In this document: positions 1 through 6,635 of the stretch, piece by piece
Position numbering within the stretch: the stretch's first letter is position 1
Layout of the letters: each line of letters opens with the position of its first letter
Source: Chloroflexota bacterium
GTDB lineage: Bacteria > Chloroflexota > Dehalococcoidia > UBA6926 > JACQUM01
Assembly (NCBI GenBank): GCA_016210295.1
Contig: JACQUM010000129.1
Location: forward strand, 1-11,645
Direction: 5' to 3'
DNA: 11,645 bases
Program-made: the position numbers and the translations under genes
Notes under the pieces: generated by a model
The model's input: the letters and a program-made list of their open reading frames with translations, nothing else
The model's database searches: none
What the model was told of the DNA's origin: nothing

Positions 1-562
1 CCGCATACCACTGCCACTTGCCTGTCCTGGCGGCCTGCATGATGCTGGCAGCAGCCAGGAGCAGGGTGAAGGACAGGAGCGCATCAGGTTCGTTGCGACT
101 GTCAATCACGACGCTCGCCGGGATGACAGCCAGCAGCAGCGCCGAGGCGGCGGCAGCCAAGCGTCCAAAGGCCGGCTTGATCGCGAGATACAGCACGAGG
201 ATGGAGGCGGTGCCCATCAGCACTTGTGGCAGGGTCACCGTCCACGCCTCAACCCCCCAGATCGCTGCGGGGATGCTGTCGATCCAGAAGGCCACCGGGG
301 GTTTATCGACGGTAACCACGCCACCTGGGTCGAAGGAGCCGAAGAAAAAGTTCTTCACGCTCGTGAGCATCGAGGCCGTGGTGGCCGTGTAGTAATTGTT
401 GTGGAAATCGCCCAGACGCGCGAAGCGCAGCCAGGCGCCGAGCGCCACCGCCAGCAACAGCCAGCCGCCCACACATCGTAAGAGGGCGCTCGGCCGAGGA
501 GCTGATCCCCATCGTTCGGCCAGGGCTGAGCGAATCCCCTTCGAACGATCCACCATCGCCAT
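1..562 (-). CDS. ArnT/YkcB-like GT-C glycosyltransferase (GT39 family), N-terminal part
   Basis: An open frame runs on the minus strand from ATG at 562 to the left edge, giving 187 residues with no stop. A second ATG lies two codons later. After a basic N-terminus comes a hydrophobic segment (about 31-45), then a loop with HNNYY (54-58), FFFGSFDPGG (72-81) and VDKPP (85-89). More hydrophobic segments follow near 110-127 and 131-149. This loop pattern is typical of the bacterial GT39/PMT_2 branch (YkcB/ArnT-like), integral membrane enzymes that move a sugar from a polyprenyl-phosphate donor onto an envelope acceptor. The acceptor cannot be told from sequence. Family members usually exceed 450 residues, so most of the gene lies outside the window. 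An in-frame TGA just upstream limits the start. No strong ribosome binding site is visible. The gene is divergent from lysA. Confidence 0.85.
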   Translation of the reverse strand, partial: MAMVDRSKGIRSALAERWGSAPRPSALLRCVGGWLLLAVALGAWLRFARLGDFHNNYYTATTASMLTSVKNFFFGSFDPGGVVTVDKPPVAFWIDSIPAAIWGVEAWTVTLPQVLMGTASILVLYLAIKPAFGRLAAAASALLLAVIPASVVIDSRNEPDALLSFTLLLAAASIMQAARTGKWQWYA

Positions 563-799
563 AGTCTCAACGATACACGAGCCGTGGGGTGCCTGTCAGT
601 CGTCAAATCCCCATGTCGCGAACATTGCCTCTTTACCGACTTCAAGGCACCTCAATCTGGTCAATCCCTACCACAGCGAGGATGCAACTATTGCCCGGCT
701 TGGGCCGCCTTACCCGTTTAATGACTGGCGCTGGCCCGAGAATACTACAGGTATTGCTAAGCTTGTCCTTTCCCAAGCTCGCCATGGGCGACCCCCAGA

Positions 800-812
800 C
801 CCCTGGCAGGGG
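800..812. repeat. Short palindrome upstream of lysA promoter
   Basis: CCCCTG-G-CAGGGG is a perfect 6-bp inverted repeat around one central base. It lies about 17 bases upstream of the candidate -35 element of lysA. It could be a regulator operator, but a repeat this short and GC-rich may arise by chance. Confidence 0.35.
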
Positions 813-828
813 CGTCACTCCTTCGGTC

Positions 829-857
829 TCGTCACGACTCTCCGCCTCCGCTATCAT
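829..857 (+). promoter_or_regulatory. Candidate sigma-70-type promoter of lysA
   Basis: TCGTCA (829-834, 4 of 6 match to TTGACA) is followed after 17 bases by TATCAT (852-857, 5 of 6 match to TATAAT). Transcription would start near 864, giving a leader of about 37 bases before the lysA ATG. Confidence 0.45.
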
Positions 858-861
858 GGGA

Positions 862-877
862 AGACAGTCGTCTGTCT
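862..877. repeat. Inverted repeat at predicted lysA transcription start
   Basis: AGACAG-tcgt-CTGTCT is a perfect 6-bp inverted repeat with a 4-base spacer. It covers the predicted transcription start and lies 12 bases before the ribosome binding site. It could act as an operator or as a small 5' hairpin. No regulator can be named. Confidence 0.4.
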
Positions 878-900
878 ACGCAGGGCTTCGGGAGAATCCA

Positions 901-2220
901 ATGCGCGGAGTAGATGCTCTCCCAGTCTTTCCCACCGCCGCCCGGGTGAACGGCAAGGGGCACCTGGAGATGGGCGGTGTGGACGCCGTGGAGCTGGCCG
1001 GCACCTTCGGCACGCCCCTGTACGTCTGCGACGAGGCGACTCTCCGAGAGGCGGCCCAGGAGTTCCGGCGAGAGTTTGAAGCCCGCTATCCCCAGGTCCA
1101 GGTCGCCTACGCCTGCAAGGCCTTCGCCAACGTCTCCCTTGCCCGTCTCCTGGCGGAGGAGGGACTGGGGTTCGACGTGGTGAGCGGCGGCGAAATCGCC
1201 GTCCTGAAGGCGGCGGAGCTACCGCTGGACGGCGTCTACTTTCACGGAAACAACAAGGCCGCGGCGGAGCTGCGCCTGGCCGTGGACTCCAGCGTCGGCC
1301 GCATCGTGGTGGACAATCTGCATGAGCTGGGGCTTCTGGAGAGGGTCCTGGAGGAGGCGGACCGCTCGCAGAAGGTCCTCCTCCGCGTCTCGCCCGGAGT
1401 CGACCCGCACACCCACAGCCACACGACCACCGGCGTCCTGGACAGCAAGTTCGGGTTGACTATCGCGACGGGACAGGCGGAGGAGGCTCTTGCACAGGCC
1501 CTGCGCTCGCCCAGGATCGAGGTCGCGGGCCTCCACTTTCATCTCGGCTCGCCGGTGTGGGAGACCGCCCCCTACGCCGAGGCGATCGCCGTTACCCTGG
1601 ACTTCGCCCACGCGATGGGGCGCAAACATGGCTTCGTTCTCAAGGAGTTCAGCCCGGGCGGCGGGTTCCCCGTCCGCTATCTGATGAGCGACCCGGAGCC
1701 CTCCGTGGCGACCTACGCCCGTGTGCTTTGCGACGCTTTGCGGCAAGGATGCGAATACCGAGAGATGCCCCTACCCCGGCTATCCATTGAGCCGGGGCGG
1801 GCCGTCGTCGGGCGGGCGGGGGTGGCCTTCTACACCATCGGCGCGAAGAAGGAGATTCCGAACCTTCGGACCTACGTCGCCGTGGACGGGGGCATGGGAG
1901 ACAACATCCGCCCCGCCATCTACGGGAGCCGCTACGAAGCGGTCTTGGCGAACCGCATGGGAGAGCCGGAGACAGGGCCAGTCACCATCGCCGGGAAGTA
2001 TTGCGAGTCGGGGGACGTCCTTGTGCGCGATTGCTTCCTTCCCGCACCTCGGCCCGGAGACATCGTTGCCATCCCGGTCTCCGGCGCCTATTGCCTCGCC
2101 ATGTCTTCCAACTACAACGCGATGCCGCGACCGGCCGTCCTCCTGGTAGGAAACGGCAGGGTGCGGTTGCTGCGTCGCCGGGAGACATACGACGACCTCC
2201 TGCGAGCGGACCTTCTCTAG
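901..2220 (+). CDS. lysA: Diaminopimelate decarboxylase
   Basis: This PLP enzyme makes L-lysine by decarboxylating meso-diaminopimelate, the last step of the DAP pathway, in the cytoplasm. At 439 residues it is close to the usual 415-440. The PLP lysine is K73 in YACKAF (70-75). Other family marks are HLGSP (214-218), the glycine loop PGGGFP (252-257), EPGR (297-300), VDGGMGDNIRP (328-338), the catalytic CESGD (368-372), and GAYCLAMSSNYN (395-406) with Y397. The ATG at 901 is preceded by GGGAGA at 890-895 with good spacing. The frame is open back to 589, but that extension shows no family similarity. The usual HIGSQ motif reads HLGSP here. The arginine and ornithine decarboxylases of the same fold are less likely, given the overall motif set and length. 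holB follows 18 bases downstream, so the two are probably cotranscribed. Confidence 0.95.
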   Translation: MRGVDALPVFPTAARVNGKGHLEMGGVDAVELAGTFGTPLYVCDEATLREAAQEFRREFEARYPQVQVAYACKAFANVSLARLLAEEGLGFDVVSGGEIAVLKAAELPLDGVYFHGNNKAAAELRLAVDSSVGRIVVDNLHELGLLERVLEEADRSQKVLLRVSPGVDPHTHSHTTTGVLDSKFGLTIATGQAEEALAQALRSPRIEVAGLHFHLGSPVWETAPYAEAIAVTLDFAHAMGRKHGFVLKEFSPGGGFPVRYLMSDPEPSVATYARVLCDALRQGCEYREMPLPRLSIEPGRAVVGRAGVAFYTIGAKKEIPNLRTYVAVDGGMGDNIRPAIYGSRYEAVLANRMGEPETGPVTIAGKYCESGDVLVRDCFLPAPRPGDIVAIPVSGAYCLAMSSNYNAMPRPAVLLVGNGRVRLLRRRETYDDLLRADLL

Positions 2221-2238
2221 AAAACCCCGAGGCCAGCG

Positions 2239-3225
2239 ATGCCGTGGACTGTGCCCGTCTCTGCCCCGGCCCTTCGCCTCCTCGAGAGAAGCCTGGCCAG
2301 CGGCAGCCCGGCGCACGCCTATCTTTTCGTCGGGCCGGAGGGCGGAGGGAAGCTCCTCTTAGCTCGTCAGATGGCCCAGGCCCTCCTCTGCACAGGCGAG
2401 GAGCCCCCCTGTCTAGAGTGCCGCTCTTGTCGAAGGATAGAGGCAGGCCTCCACGCCGACGTTCAGACCCTTTCTCCGGGGGAGATGGGCTCCATCGGCA
2501 TCGATCAGATCCGGGAGATAGCCAGCACCGCCAGTCTTCAACCCTTCGAAGGCCGGGGCCGCGTGGTCATCGTGAACGGATCGGAAGCCATGACCCGGGA
2601 GGCGGCCAACGCCTTCCTGAAGACTCTGGAGGAGCCGCCTCCCAACGTTACCTTCCTTCTTCTGGCAGAGGATGAGGAGGCGCTGTTGGAGACCGTCCGG
2701 TCGCGCTGCCAGCGCATTCCTTTGGCCTCCCTGCCGTTCCAGGCAGTGGCCGACGCCCTTGAGAAGCGAGGTTTCTCCACGGACGTGGCGGAGCGGGTGG
2801 CCCATCTCTCTCAGGGACGCCTGGAGGCGTCTATTCAGCTCGCCGAGGCGCCGGAGCAGATGGAGGCCCGCCGGAAGCGGCTGGTCGAGCTCGCAGCAGC
2901 CACCCGGATGCGGCCGGCGGCGCGGCTTGCCTTCGCCTCACGCCTGGCCGATGCCTTCTACCCGAATCGCGAGGATGTCTACGCCGATCTGGGCCGCTTG
3001 GCCTCCCTCTGGAGAGATGTGATGCTGACGGCGGGCCAGGCTCCCGAAGGGATCGTGAACAGCGACATCCCCGAAGTCCTCAAGAGAATGGGCGAGGCCG
3101 TCTCCCTGGAGGAGGCCGCAGATGTCCTCCAGGCGATTCAGGGAACGATAGAAGCACTTCGGCGCAACGCCAACCCGCGTCTGGCCCTGGAGGCGCTTCT
3201 GCTGGCCCTGCCGAAGACGCCTTAG
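2239..3225 (+). CDS. holB: DNA polymerase III subunit delta' (clamp loader)
   Basis: Delta' is part of the clamp loader that opens the sliding clamp and loads it on primed DNA. The protein has 328 residues, typical for the family. It starts with PWTVP and then HAYLFVGPEGGGKLLLA (26-42), a P-loop with Leu where ATP-hydrolysing relatives have Thr/Ser, which fits delta' as a non-hydrolysing subunit. Four cysteines (C51, C58, C61, C64) form the zinc module. Next come the conserved EAANAFLKTLEEPP (121-134) and the SRC motif (155-157) that carries the arginine finger. The C-terminal third (about 175-328) is helical, like the collar domain. DnaX is excluded by the short length and degenerate P-loop. 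A weak GAGG lies ahead of the ATG. The gene probably shares the lysA transcript. Its TAG overlaps the TAA of the convergent DUF3179 gene. Confidence 0.9.
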   Translation: MPWTVPVSAPALRLLERSLASGSPAHAYLFVGPEGGGKLLLARQMAQALLCTGEEPPCLECRSCRRIEAGLHADVQTLSPGEMGSIGIDQIREIASTASLQPFEGRGRVVIVNGSEAMTREAANAFLKTLEEPPPNVTFLLLAEDEEALLETVRSRCQRIPLASLPFQAVADALEKRGFSTDVAERVAHLSQGRLEASIQLAEAPEQMEARRKRLVELAAATRMRPAARLAFASRLADAFYPNREDVYADLGRLASLWRDVMLTAGQAPEGIVNSDIPEVLKRMGEAVSLEEAADVLQAIQGTIEALRRNANPRLALEALLLALPKTP

Positions 3226-4535
3226 CTGCCACCCGGGGTCTGCGTGCCCTCCTCTGCCTTCGGCTCGCTGGCTGGCGTTGTCTGTTGTCCCTCGACAACC
3301 GTGTCTGAGTAGAAGGCGGCCCAGGCGAACCAGAAGGAGACCTGATGGACCAAGGGCGTGAGGGATTTTCCTGCCAGCGGCCCCTCAAGGGCAATGCCCA
3401 GGAGGCTCCAAGTGCTGCGGGTCCCCGTGTCGAGGATCTGGCCGTTCTCGAAGCTAAACTCCAAGCGCTCGCCGTTGAGGTGAGGGTCGAAGACGCCCGC
3501 GGCCCCGATCTCCCGGGCGGTGGCTATCTTGGTGGTATCCAGGGGCGAGAGCATCCCCTTCTTGTAGAAGATAGAGACCGCCTGGCCATCGAGCTCCGTG
3601 GAGAAGACGGAGCGGTCCCGCAAGAGGGCGAGTGGTACGGCGAGGTGCTTTTGCCCGACGGTGAGGCCCACGACTCGCTCCGTGGCGGGAAGCCTTCGGT
3701 CGGGCTGGCTGGGCGAGCCAGCTGGGCGAGCGACAGGGCCATCGTACCGCAGGTAGGGATTCGTCTCGTAGGCGCTCCGGTACGCGGAGGGGGCGGAGTT
3801 CGGGGAGAGGACCTGCCCCTGGGGGTAGCTGGCTTTGAACTCCGCCAGGGGCACCACGGAGGCGGGGAGCTGCTCCAGCTTCGTCCCCACCATCTCTCCG
3901 ACGATGGCTTCGCCGGTGCCCTGCTGCCACCAGGACTCCGTGAGGTCGTCCCACAGGACAACATTTGCATGGCGGACGGCTCCCGTGGTGCCGAAGGCCA
4001 GCGTCTTCTCTTGCACCGTCCGCCGGAAGACGAGGACGCTGGCGGTGTAGGGACTGAAGGTGACGGCCAGGGGTTCGCCGCCGAGGACGTCGTTGACGAT
4101 CTCATGGTGGAGAAGGACCCCCAAGGGATAGGCGCGAGCTTCACCGTTCACCGCCACGGCGACTACGGGGTGGTTCGGCACCATCCACTCCAGTTTCTCC
4201 GCCTCCTCGATGGTGACGGAGAGGGGACTGTAGATGGGAAGGATGCCGTTCTTGTTTATGGAGGGGTTGGGAGTGGGAGCCGGCGTGGGCTCGGCGATGA
4301 CATCCCCCCGGAGGGCGACGCTCCGCGGCTGAATATCCCGGAGGTCGACACCGTACTTGGTGAAGTCGGTTCGGGGCCACTCTCGCGTCGAGATGGCCAG
4401 GGGCGGGATAGTGGGGCGGCTCGGTGTGGCGGTGGGCGAACCGCTCCGGGGGACGGTGGGTATCGGCGGCGGAACGGCACAGGCAGCCAGGAGAAGCGAG
4501 ACAAGCGCCACCAGGGAGAGAAAAGGCCGTGCCAT
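3222..4535 (-). CDS. DUF3179-family lipoprotein
   Basis: This is a 437-residue predicted lipoprotein. A short signal peptide (about 3-18) ends in the lipobox LAAC with C19 as the lipidated cysteine. A Pro/Thr/Ser-rich linker with PTPAPTPNP follows (to about 92), then the DUF3179 domain (about 97-415). Family marks include GILPIYSP (97-104), NGEARAYPL (130-138), HHEIVND (143-149), FGTTGAVRHA (181-190), ESWWQQGTGEAIVGE (200-214) and a late FWFAWAAF (401-408). The family's function is unknown. Most relatives I know have a CPLC-like motif where this protein reads FSPYTAS (160-166), so a metal or thiol role there would be lost. The acidic, polar C-terminus (420-437) looks disordered. It lies 85 bases behind the Crp-like gene on the same strand and may share its transcript. 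A GGAGG lies 12 bases before the ATG, a rather long spacing. Confidence 0.85.
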   Translation of the reverse strand: MARPFLSLVALVSLLLAACAVPPPIPTVPRSGSPTATPSRPTIPPLAISTREWPRTDFTKYGVDLRDIQPRSVALRGDVIAEPTPAPTPNPSINKNGILPIYSPLSVTIEEAEKLEWMVPNHPVVAVAVNGEARAYPLGVLLHHEIVNDVLGGEPLAVTFSPYTASVLVFRRTVQEKTLAFGTTGAVRHANVVLWDDLTESWWQQGTGEAIVGEMVGTKLEQLPASVVPLAEFKASYPQGQVLSPNSAPSAYRSAYETNPYLRYDGPVARPAGSPSQPDRRLPATERVVGLTVGQKHLAVPLALLRDRSVFSTELDGQAVSIFYKKGMLSPLDTTKIATAREIGAAGVFDPHLNGERLEFSFENGQILDTGTRSTWSLLGIALEGPLAGKSLTPLVHQVSFWFAWAAFYSDTVVEGQQTTPASEPKAEEGTQTPGGS

Positions 4536-4620
4536 CCCCCGTCAAATCCTCCGTGCGGGAACCGTTTCGGCCGACATGCCATCTATCCTACAGCACGGAG
4601 AGGTCTATGGGGAGCATGAG

Positions 4621-5373
4621 CTACCCCTGGGCGCGCTGCCGGAGCGCCTCGACCTTTCGAACAACGACCTTCCGGCGCCCTATATCCACGACGCCGGCCG
4701 TCTTCATCTCGTCCAGGGCGTTGGTCACCGTCTCGCGGTAGACACCGAGGACATCGGCGATCTCCTGGTGGCTCAGGGTGACCTCATACCCTTCTTTTTC
4801 GCTGGAGAGGCGGAGCAGGAAGGCGGCAATCCGCGCCGGGACGCTCTTGAACACCGTTTCCTGGAGACGCGACTCGGCCTCTTGCAGCCGCTGCCCCAGG
4901 ACCTCCAGGATCCGTAGCGCCACCGCAGGCTTGTTGAGGAGGAGGCGCTCCACGTCATCTCGTGTCATGACGCAGAGGGTCGAGTCCTCCATCGCCTCGG
5001 CAAAGGTGGAGACCATGCTCTGTCCCAGCAGAGACATCTCGCCGAAGAAGGTCTGGGGCTCCAGGATGGCGATGATGAGGCGACGGCCATCGGGGGAGAG
5101 GGTATAGAGCTGAACGCGGCCCCTCTTGAGAAGGAACAGGAGCTCTCCCGTCCTCTCCGGCGCATAGATGATCTGGCCTTTCTGCGCCGTATCCATGCGT
5201 GTCATCCGGTCTATCTGGGCCAGGTCCTCCTGGGCCAGGTCCTGGAAGACGTCTATCGCCGAGAGATAGGCGATCTTCTGCGAACGCGCCTTTTCAGGCG
5301 AGGGCCACTCAGGGCCCGCAGCGGACGTACGCGCGGGTCTGCCGAAGAAACCGGGAAGGCGCGGCCTCACCAT
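4621..5373 (-). CDS. Crp/Fnr-family transcriptional regulator
   Basis: A 250-residue cytoplasmic regulator. After a poorly conserved, Pro/Arg-rich N-terminus (1-30) comes a cyclic-nucleotide-binding fold (about 36-150) with FFGEMSLLG (109-117). A long dimer helix follows (about 148-175), then a Crp-type winged helix (about 180-240) whose recognition helix contains YRETVTNAL (212-220), keeping the Crp-type RETV. The arginine that binds the cAMP phosphate is replaced by V121, though S122 is kept, so the ligand is probably not cAMP. The only cysteine is C134, so an Fnr-type iron-sulfur cluster is unlikely. The start is supported by GAGGAG six bases before the ATG. The gene is divergent from the glutaredoxin and precedes the DUF3179 gene. 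Its targets are unknown, but neighbouring genes are natural candidates. Confidence 0.9.
   Translation of the reverse strand: MVRPRLPGFFGRPARTSAAGPEWPSPEKARSQKIAYLSAIDVFQDLAQEDLAQIDRMTRMDTAQKGQIIYAPERTGELLFLLKRGRVQLYTLSPDGRRLIIAILEPQTFFGEMSLLGQSMVSTFAEAMEDSTLCVMTRDDVERLLLNKPAVALRILEVLGQRLQEAESRLQETVFKSVPARIAAFLLRLSSEKEGYEVTLSHQEIADVLGVYRETVTNALDEMKTAGVVDIGRRKVVVRKVEALRQRAQG
5215..5243. repeat. In-frame tandem duplication in the Crp-like gene
   Basis: A 14-base sequence, ctgggccaggtcct, occurs at 5215-5228 and again at 5230-5243, a period of 15 bases. On the coding strand this gives DLAQE followed by DLAQI near residues 45-54, so it is a five-codon in-frame duplication. Confidence 0.6.
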
Positions 5374-5447
5374 CGGATGCTCCTCACAGGTTCTCGCTCG
5401 GAGAAGCCGATTCAGTAGTCAAACTTACCGCAAGGAGAGAGGAACCC

Positions 5448-5453
5448 ATTGTA
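5448..5453 (-). promoter_or_regulatory. Possible -10 element for the Crp-like gene
   Basis: On the minus strand the sequence reads TACAAT, a 5 of 6 match to the -10 consensus, about 75 bases upstream of the regulator's ATG. No good -35 hexamer stands at the right distance, so it may need an activator or may not be a promoter. Confidence 0.3.
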
Positions 5454-5495
5454 CACTGGCGCGCAGAATCAGGAGTGCGAGAGGACTTTCCACCA

Positions 5496-5738
5496 ATGGC
5501 CCCTGTGCGCCCCATCCTCTACGGGGAACCCGACTGCCCAGGCTGCGAGGCGGCGCGGGAGTTTTTCCGCAGTCGCGGCATCGACTTCATCGAGAAGGAC
5601 ATCCAAACGGATCCCGAGGCCTATAGCGAGTTTCGCAGCTTCGGCCTTCCGGCGACGCCGGTCATCGTCGTGGGACGGAGACGCATCCTCGGGTTCCAAA
5701 GGCGGGCAGTAGCCCGAGCCCTCGGCCTAGGCGCCTAG
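5496..5738 (+). CDS. Glutaredoxin-like small thiol oxidoreductase
   Basis: An 80-residue protein that is a single thioredoxin fold. It opens with a strand PILYGEPD, then the dithiol active site CPGC (C14-C17) at the start of helix 1. GIDFIEKDI gives strand 2, and GLPATPVIVVGRRRILGF carries the cis-proline TPV motif and the last strands. The length and layout match the glutaredoxin/NrdH/YruB-like group, which reduces disulfides in the cytoplasm. The partner cannot be named. CPGC differs from the CPYC of classical glutaredoxins. The ATG at 5496 is preceded by GAGAGGA about 10 bases upstream. The frame stays open further upstream, but the extension overlaps the divergent regulator gene and has no fold similarity. 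Sharing an upstream region with the Crp-like gene suggests possible regulation by it. Confidence 0.85.
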   Translation: MAPVRPILYGEPDCPGCEAAREFFRSRGIDFIEKDIQTDPEAYSEFRSFGLPATPVIVVGRRRILGFQRRAVARALGLGA

Positions 5739-5783
5739 AAAGACACCAGGAAGAGAGGCGCCGGTTTCGCAGAGCCGCAGCCC

Positions 5784-6428
5784 TCACGATCCGGAGAGAC
5801 TTCGCCCCGCCCGCACGTGATGGTCAATGCCCTCGTAGGCGTCGATGAACTTCCTGATCCGCTCGGCGTCGAACTCATCGAAGCTGTCCAGGCGGGTCCA
5901 GGCGGTCAGGCCAATGCGGTTGCTCAGACCGGCGTACGGCTCCAGGATGAGCTTCTTGTTCCGATCGAGATAGGTTTGCACGACGCTCGTCAACTGCTCC
6001 ACCAGCTCTGGACAGCCCTCGGGGCAGTCGTAGTGGACGATGACGAAGGCGTCCTCCAGGTTGTGGACCTGGAGCTCGTTGGGGACCTGAGTCGTCTTGA
6101 TTCCTCGCGAGGCGACCCCGCCCCCTATGTGGGGCCCGCTGGTGGGCGGGACGCTGTTGTAGGGAATATGGGGGGTATCCGCGCTGCCGATGTGGGCGTT
6201 GCCCAGGTCTTCGATGGCCTGCCCTGGCCTCTCCTTGGTGATCTCCGCGAAGGCGGCGTAGCCAAGAAGGCCAACGACGACGAGGGCGGCCAAGCCCACG
6301 CCACCTATAAGAAGAAGGCGGTTCCGCCTCTGGACAGAGGCCGTTCGCTGTCGTACTTCAAGGCGCTGCTGGCGCCGCTCCTGAGCAGTCTGGCGCGCCT
6401 GGCCGCCCTGCTCCCTGCTTCCTGCCAT
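5784..6428 (-). CDS. DUF3105 membrane-anchored protein
   Basis: A 214-residue protein with a charged, Gln/Arg-rich cytoplasmic N-terminus (about 10-37, possibly coiled coil) and one transmembrane helix (about 38-61). The DUF3105 domain lies outside the membrane and shows HIPYNSVPPTSGPH (87-100), VHNLEDAFVIVHY (121-133) and the cysteine pair C135/C139. PPTSGPH and HNLE are the family hallmarks. The usual HNLEHG is HNLEDA here, losing one histidine. Family function is unknown. The two cysteines four residues apart could form a disulfide or bind metal. I chose the ATG at 6428 because a purine-rich Shine-Dalgarno tract (6429-6446) stands directly before it. The 37 residues upstream in frame look non-coding. 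The gene is convergent with the glutaredoxin, 45 bases apart. Confidence 0.85.
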   Translation of the reverse strand: MAGSREQGGQARQTAQERRQQRLEVRQRTASVQRRNRLLLIGGVGLAALVVVGLLGYAAFAEITKERPGQAIEDLGNAHIGSADTPHIPYNSVPPTSGPHIGGGVASRGIKTTQVPNELQVHNLEDAFVIVHYDCPEGCPELVEQLTSVVQTYLDRNKKLILEPYAGLSNRIGLTAWTRLDSFDEFDAERIRKFIDAYEGIDHHVRAGRSLSGS

Positions 6429-6515
6429 CCCCTTCTCCTCTCCTCTGAACGTGGCCGCTGGACTCCGCGCCGGAGGCTCTTCCAAGAGCAGCCCCGTCGG
6501 AGCGGTCCTTAGAAC

Positions 6516-6521
6516 ACTATA
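6516..6521 (-). promoter_or_regulatory. Candidate -10 element for the DUF3105 gene
   Basis: The minus strand reads TATAGT inside GGCTATAGT, the same nine bases as at the proposed proA -10. It lies about 90 bases before the ATG at 6428. A recognisable -35 is missing, so support is moderate at best. Confidence 0.35.
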
Positions 6522-6635
6522 GCCGCAGACGAGGACCAAGAAGGTGTCGGTGCCCAGTCAGCGTGGGCTCTCCAGCGAGGCTCAGCATCCCTCTGAGCTC
6601 TCATATCCGAAAGGACACGAGAAGATAAGGCAGGG

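Larger units (their letters stand above)
563..900. other. Divergent intergenic region, glycosyltransferase / lysA
   Basis: This stretch of 338 bases separates two divergent genes and must hold both promoters. The lysA frame stays open back to 589, but the translated leader is low-complexity and matches nothing in the decarboxylase family, so I treat it as non-coding. It contains a candidate lysA promoter (829-857) and inverted repeats at 800-812 and 862-877. I found no convincing promoter for the glycosyltransferase, and no tRNA or known riboswitch. Confidence 0.6.

Noticed and set aside
589..900. Extended N-terminus for LysA from ATG 589
   Set aside because: The extra 104 residues have no similarity to the family, and ATG 901 has its own ribosome binding site and gives the normal length.
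3345..4619. Long plus-strand open frame (424 codons) opposite the DUF3179 gene
   Set aside because: The minus-strand frame has a lipobox and clear DUF3179 motifs. The antisense product is Gly/Arg/Asp-rich with no fold signal, as expected for the shadow of a GC-rich gene.
5199..5495. Upstream extension of the glutaredoxin frame
   Set aside because: It overlaps the divergent regulator gene and translates to Pro/Arg-rich sequence unrelated to thioredoxin folds.
6429..6539. Extended N-terminus for the DUF3105 protein from 6539
   Set aside because: The extension covers a strong purine-rich ribosome binding site directly before ATG 6428 and a likely -10 element; its residues do not resemble a domain.
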